64,000 nt of DNA from the NCBI RefSeq assembly GCF_014280075.1, contig NZ_CP047950.1, positions 124,001-188,000 of the forward strand, in the 5' to 3' direction. The stretch's first letter is position 1. The number at the start of each line of letters is the position of its first letter. The notes beneath the pieces were generated by a model. That model searched no databases. It was not told the DNA's origin and saw nothing but the letters and a program-made list of their open reading frames with translations. A program made the position numbers and the translations under genes. Positions 63,188-64,000 of the stretch are shown piece by piece. This DNA is from Synechococcus sp. A15-62 (lineage in GTDB: Bacteria; Cyanobacteriota; Cyanobacteriia; PCC-6307; Cyanobiaceae).

Positions 63188-64000
63188 TTAGGCCTCCCGC
63201 CAGGTCGTGGCGGTGGCCCAGTGCTGCTCAACGTTCAGAGCCGGGCAGCGGTCCTGCACAGCCGTCACCAAAGGGGCGAAATGCCGGCCCAGGCGCTGCA
63301 GCACCCCCGCCGGAACCTCTGTGGTGGCCTGACTGGCATTCACCCGGTGGCTCAAATCGGGGATCTGCTCGGGGATGCCGAGATGCCGGCACAACCCCCG
63401 ATGTGTTGCTGCAGTGAACAGGGTCTCGTAGAGGCCGATGAAGACCTGTGATTCAGCGAGTCCGCTCCGCAGGGCATCGAGGGTGGCGGGGTAGTCGTTC
63501 CGTGGGGATTCACGCTTGAGCAGCTTCAGGCTGGCTTTGTCCAGGTGCTCGATTTCATGGGCTGGTGTGAGCAAACCACGCTTGCGCAGTTGCATGCGTT
63601 GCTGCGACAAGAACCGTTCCACCGGGTCGCGCATGATGAACACCGCTCGCGTTTGCACGCCGCGTTGTGCAAAGGCCTGCTCAATGCGCCGATAGCTCTC
63701 AGTGCTCAACCCGGCATAGGAGGGGGTGATGTCTCCTGTCAGGCGGATCCTGGCTGGTTTGAGGCGTGAAGCGAAGTAGTCGAAGTAGCGCTCGGGATTG
63801 GCGATGAATCGTGCCCGTCGCCAGGTGCGCCACTTCAACGGCGAGGGGCGTTTGGGCCGGAAGCTGGCAAAACGCTCCAATTCGAGAGCATCGAAAACGT
63901 GGTACTCCTTCAGAAAACCGAAGTCGACATCGTTGCGGCGTTGCAGTTGATCGTGAAGCCAGGAGGTTCCTGCTTTCTGTGCACCAACGCCGAGCAGAAA
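63188..64000 (-). CDS. Sulfotransferase, 5' end outside window
   Basis: At least 271 residues; the frame is open to the last base, so the start lies beyond the window. The first codons seen give FLLGVGAQKAGTSWLHDQLQ, the PAPS 5'-phosphosulfate loop. The 3'-phosphate motif is FIMRDPVERFLSQQRMQLRK, and RLTGDITPSYAGLSTESYRR is typical of the heparan-sulfotransferase-like group. It meets the other sulfotransferase tail to tail with 5 bp between the stops. A TTG at 63880 could be mistaken for a start but falls after the cofactor loop. Confidence 0.9.
   Translation of the reverse strand, partial: FLLGVGAQKAGTSWLHDQLQRRNDVDFGFLKEYHVFDALELERFASFRPKRPSPLKWRTWRRARFIANPERYFDYFASRLKPARIRLTGDITPSYAGLSTESYRRIEQAFAQRGVQTRAVFIMRDPVERFLSQQRMQLRKRGLLTPAHEIEHLDKASLKLLKRESPRNDYPATLDALRSGLAESQVFIGLYETLFTAATHRGLCRHLGIPEQIPDLSHRVNASQATTEVPAGVLQRLGRHFAPLVTAVQDRCPALNVEQHWATATTWREA

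Overview
The window reads as a chromosome segment of a marine picocyanobacterium, most likely Synechococcus of the marine subcluster. It carries heme oxygenase (bilin synthesis), an NdhS-like subunit of the photosynthetic NDH-1 complex, sqdB for the thylakoid sulfolipid, GlcE/GlcF-like glycolate oxidation subunits, a cyanobacterial-type NADP isocitrate dehydrogenase and glycogen phosphorylase. The core genes are GC-rich and tightly packed. No transposase, phage gene or CRISPR array was seen.

Region 1 (1-33 kb) is a surface-glycan island, mostly AT-rich. It starts inside a giant gene made of perfect 456-bp tandem repeats. Then come a coiled-coil protein with 42-residue repeats, sulfotransferases, long two-domain glycosyltransferases (GT2 fused to GT4), and a GDP-sugar block (manC, gmd, fcl and a GMD-like paralogue) on the minus strand. 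A gene-poor stretch of about 2.6 kb holds recognisable gene wreckage. It is followed by a plus-strand cassette (FkbM methyltransferase, sulfotransferase, GSCFA protein, SGNH-like protein). The minus strand from 33 to 25.4 kb reads manC, gmd, a truncated fcl, sqdB, GT2-GT4, GT2. The manC-gmd pair is present twice in direct orientation 14,023 bp apart, with an apparently identical tract of about 1.34 kb.

Region 2 (33-52.6 kb) is ordinary core genome: rimM, ndhS, a voltage-gated-type potassium channel, rnc, rnpB, tRNA-Arg(CCU), two small conserved-looking proteins, glgP, a cation/proton antiporter, an alpha/beta hydrolase, an aldose-1-epimerase-like protein, glcE, a DUF1537 kinase, glcF, icd, a GtrB-like glycosyltransferase, a GtrA-YdjC fusion, a nucleosidase and heme oxygenase.

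Region 3 (52.6-64 kb) is a second glycan cluster. It is one plus-strand chain in which most stop and start codons overlap: a glycosyltransferase, an ABC exporter, a GT4, a TupA-like ATP-grasp protein, an unrecognised helical protein, three GT4 enzymes and a sulfotransferase. A further sulfotransferase on the minus strand runs off the end.

Taken together, ManC, GMD and FCL would make GDP-L-fucose. The glycosyltransferases would build polymers or glycolipids. Five sulfotransferases, the FkbM methyltransferase and the GSCFA/SGNH proteins would decorate them. The simplest inference is a sulfated, deoxyhexose-containing cell-surface glycan with strain-variable structure. No polymerase or Wzx-type flippase is seen in the window, so assembly must depend partly on genes elsewhere.
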